From positions 2,666,001-2,730,000 of the forward strand of contig NZ_CP009428.1 in NCBI RefSeq assembly GCF_000758725.1: a stretch of 64,000 nucleotides of DNA, written 5' to 3'. How positions within the stretch are numbered: the first letter of the stretch is position 1; each line of letters starts with the position of its first letter. This DNA is from Paenibacillus odorifer (GTDB lineage: Bacteria > Bacillota > Bacilli > Paenibacillales > Paenibacillaceae). This document shows, in pieces, positions 62,395 to 64,000 of this stretch. Below the pieces are notes generated by a model. It saw nothing but the letters and a program-made list of their open reading frames with translations, ran no database searches and was not told the DNA's origin. A program made the translations under genes and the position numbers.

Positions 62395-62505
62395 TCATAC
62401 TCCTTAGTTTGTTTGCGGAAATGCAATAAATGCTTATAAAACAAATTATAAACCTGAGCGATGACTTTGTATGTAATAATTCATGCCTGGCGGGATATTT
62501 TTACA

Positions 62506-62535
62506 TTGATTAACGAACGTACGTTTGGTTATAAT
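62506..62535 (+). promoter_or_regulatory. SOS promoter with LexA box upstream of the yolD-like operon
   Basis: TTGATT (62506) and TATAAT (62530) with an 18-nt spacer, and CGAACGTACGTTTG (62514-62527) between them, one mismatch from the CGAAC-N4-GTTCG SOS box. LexA bound here would block the promoter. Confidence 0.8.
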
Positions 62536-62572
62536 ACAAACAAATGTTCTTATCCTTGGAAGGTGAGTAATT

Positions 62573-62770
62573 ATGCAAATAAGAATCGGTCAAACCATTG
62601 AAATAGTGTACCAAGATAAATCAGGTAAGATATCTCAACGTAAAATTGAAGTGAAAGGGATTCGTGGAGAATATATTCGCGCAACTTGCTTATCAACCGG
62701 AGCTCCGCGCGTATTTCTGGAGGCTAATATTCTTGCTTGGCAGCCTGTGCAAATGAAGCGACATGCTTAG
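62573..62770 (+). CDS. Small SOS-operon protein of unknown function
   Basis: A 65-residue protein starting MQIRIGQTIEIVYQDKSGKI, a short beta-rich fold reminiscent of the WYL-type fragments found before YolD-like genes. GGAAGGTGAG precedes the ATG. First gene of the LexA-boxed operon; its stop overlaps the next start by 8 bp. Confidence 0.75.
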   Translation: MQIRIGQTIEIVYQDKSGKISQRKIEVKGIRGEYIRATCLSTGAPRVFLEANILAWQPVQMKRHA

Positions 62771-63071
62771 TGACACCGCCCGAAAGCTACTAATGATCAT
62801 GCGCCACTCTGCCGTGCATCATGCTCATATGCCAACTTTACAGGAGTTAGAAATCAAGAGTGGACGGACACCAAGTAAGATCATTAGTGGGCTTAGGGAA
62901 TTAGTTAACGAAAAATATATAGAATGGACCCCGCACACTCCACCAGAGAGCGCCCGAATTATTGAAGGCTGGGAAAGGATTGACCCTAGGTTTAAAAAGA
63001 GAAAGTCAGAGCCACAAGAGCTCCAGTGGGGGATAGATGGTAGTAAAACGAATTACTGGACGGACTATTAG
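62763..63071 (+). CDS. LexA N-terminal-like winged-helix protein
   Basis: A 102-residue protein with a LexA-type DNA-binding fold: KLLMIMRHSAVHHAHMPTLQ, then ELEIKSGRTPSKIISGLREL (HTH, about residues 26-45) and YIEW wing. The LexA cleavage and dimerisation domain is missing, so it cannot self-cleave. It may modulate or compete for SOS-type sites. ATG 62763 overlaps the previous gene. Confidence 0.7.
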   Translation: MLSDTARKLLMIMRHSAVHHAHMPTLQELEIKSGRTPSKIISGLRELVNEKYIEWTPHTPPESARIIEGWERIDPRFKKRKSEPQELQWGIDGSKTNYWTDY

Positions 63072-63083
63072 GAGGGCAACTTC

Positions 63084-63410
63084 ATGATGAAAAAATTAGA
63101 GAACGTATGGGAGTGTAGCAGAATGATATTGCCCGAACATAAAAACCGGATTATAGATGACAATAATGAGCAGGAACGTCGTGAAAAACCCACTCTAGAT
63201 CTACAGGAGATAGAGCGCTTCGAAAAATTGTTATATCGTTCTATGGAAGAGCACAGCCCGATTACACTCACTCTGTTTGATCCCATGGAGAATATATTAA
63301 AACGAGGTATCGTGATGAAACTGGATAAACAACAGGGAATTAAACTCCGCTGGTCGGAGGATGAGTGGGATTGGTTCAAGATGGAGGATGTTATTGCAAT
63401 AACTACATAA
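63084..63410 (+). CDS. YolD-like protein
   Basis: A 108-residue protein matching the YolD-like family: MILPEHKNRIIDDNNEQERREK (residues about 14-33 in part), then LYRSMEEHSPITLTLFDP, a conserved core, and WSEDEWDWFKMEDVIAI. YolD-like proteins are the usual partner of UvrX/YqjW-type Y-family polymerases. AGGAGGG precedes the ATG. Here it is the third gene of a LexA-boxed operon, 25 kb from the UvrX-like gene at 36273. Confidence 0.85.
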   Translation: MMKKLENVWECSRMILPEHKNRIIDDNNEQERREKPTLDLQEIERFEKLLYRSMEEHSPITLTLFDPMENILKRGIVMKLDKQQGIKLRWSEDEWDWFKMEDVIAITT

Positions 63411-63420
63411 TTCACTTAAT

Positions 63421-63450
63421 AAAAAACAGGTTAGGAGCAATCTCCTAACC
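63421..63450 (-). terminator. Terminator of the Rap-Phr-like operon
   Basis: Perfect 9-bp stem GGTTAGGAG/CTCCTAACC with a four-base loop; read on the minus strand it is followed by TGTTTTTT. It lies 19 bp past the peptide stop. Confidence 0.9.
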
Positions 63451-63468
63451 CGCGCTGTACTTCTGATA

Positions 63469-63576
63469 TTAATGTTCTGCTCCGTGGAATAAGACCACTG
63501 GTGAGGTACTTGGCAGTGCTGGCGCAATGCTGACGATAGTGAGGACCAACAATAAAGAGACGGCAAATTTTTTCAC
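63469..63576 (-). CDS. Phr-like secreted signalling pre-peptide (35 residues)
   Basis: GTG 63576 opens a 35-residue pre-peptide: a basic start (MKKFA), a hydrophobic core VSLLLVLTIVS, then a polar tail IAPALPSTSPVVLFHGAEH. This layout is that of Phr, NprX and related quorum-sensing pre-peptides, which are exported and trimmed to short C-terminal signals. The GTG overlaps the stop of the upstream receptor gene (GTGA), as in rap-phr pairs, and a terminator follows. AAAGGGTTGAG before the start can act as RBS. Mature sequence and activity are unverified; it is too short for the usual ORF cut-off. Confidence 0.75.
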   Translation of the reverse strand: MKKFAVSLLLVLTIVSIAPALPSTSPVVLFHGAEH

Positions 63577-64000
63577 AGAGACTCAACCCTTTCTTTGAAA
63601 TTTATTATTTTCTCTTCAAAATCTTTAATCTGAGTAGCATCAGCACATGAACGTAATGATTCGAAGTATACTACTGCTTGTTTAAAGATTTTATCAGAGT
63701 TTGTGACCTCTGCAGAATCTAATAATTTCATGCTATATTTGATAGCTGTATTATAATCTTGAATTTTTGTTTTATATCTGATCATATTAATAAAAAAAGT
63801 TTCTTGGTAGGAATTTATTATAATTTCATCAGCAGCGGTATCCTCAAATTTTGAAATTCTATTAGAGAAAAGAGCTAAATGAGATTCAATGTTTAAATCA
63901 AAATTAGTAGCTGCCTTTAACAAAGTTATTAGTCCTGGTAGAACTTCTTTAGAGTTGGATAAAAGGAACGAAACATAGCGATCTATGAATTGAATATTTC
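63573..64000 (-). CDS. Rap/RRNPPA-type tetratricopeptide peptide receptor, C-terminal part only
   Basis: The frame is open to the right edge, so only about 141 C-terminal residues are visible. Sequence is all helical with repeated 34-40-residue units: QETFFINMIRYKTKIQDYNT, then AIKYSMKLLDSAEV and KIFKQAVVYFESL, consistent with the C-terminal TPR region of Rap, NprR, PlcR or AimR. It ends FKERVESL and its stop overlaps the start of the Phr-like gene. In such pairs the imported mature peptide binds the TPR domain and changes activity of the receptor. Whether it is a phosphatase or an HTH regulator cannot be told without the N-terminus. Confidence 0.65.
   Translation of the reverse strand, partial: NIQFIDRYVSFLLSNSKEVLPGLITLLKAATNFDLNIESHLALFSNRISKFEDTAADEIIINSYQETFFINMIRYKTKIQDYNTAIKYSMKLLDSAEVTNSDKIFKQAVVYFESLRSCADATQIKDFEEKIINFKERVESL

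Overview
The window reads as chromosomal DNA of a plant- or soil-associated Paenibacillus (or close relative). The inference rests on moderate GC, strong AGGAGG-type ribosome sites with frequent GTG and TTG starts, low-GC Gram-positive SOS boxes, Fur boxes, sugar and plant-wall enzymes (GH127, GH94, pectate lyase), Sfp/NRPS genes and a Rap-Phr type peptide system. No rRNA, tRNA, CRISPR array, phage module or transposase was seen.

Region 1 (1-19938) is the distal part of a co-directional biosynthetic gene cluster that begins left of the window and ends at a clear terminator. It encodes an epimerase-like protein, two glycosyltransferases (GT1 and GT4), a U32-family protein, three free-standing carrier proteins, a one-module NRPS (C-A-T) whose A-domain pocket resembles serine codes, a NodU/TobZ-type carbamoyltransferase, a UvrA-like double ATPase that may confer self-resistance, a BtrH-like acyltransferase candidate, an FAD amine oxidase, a radical SAM enzyme, a dedicated Sfp-type PPTase and two proteins I do not recognise. 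Most genes overlap or nearly touch. No thioesterase is visible. A carbamoylated glycosylated amino-acyl product, possibly acting on DNA, is the best inference.

Region 2 (20 to 34.8 kb) is a mixed housekeeping and stress area: HEAT protein, Rrf2 regulator, lipoprotein, eight copies of a 51-bp tandem repeat, phosphoesterase, several GNAT acetyltransferases, S51 peptidase, a frameshifted phosphatase-like gene, a two-domain VOC protein sharing an operator with the Rrf2 gene, GT14, a YwnB-like reductase, MBL hydrolase, Na+/H+ antiporter and DegV.

Region 3 (34.9 to 48.3 kb) holds a split ThrE-type exporter, an SOS-box Y-family polymerase, a YitT protein, a 1.5-kb repeat zone, an AraC/GH127 pair, and cellobiose phosphorylase with its LacI-type regulator sharing an operator.

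Region 4 (48.5 to 64 kb) holds a Fur-box siderophore-binding lipoprotein beside a regulator that carries a homologous binding domain, a multidomain pectate lyase divergent from an AraC-PfpI pair, small membrane proteins, a LexA-boxed operon ending in a YolD-like gene, and, at the right edge, a previously unlisted 35-codon secreted signalling-peptide gene overlapping the 3' end of a Rap/RRNPPA-like receptor.
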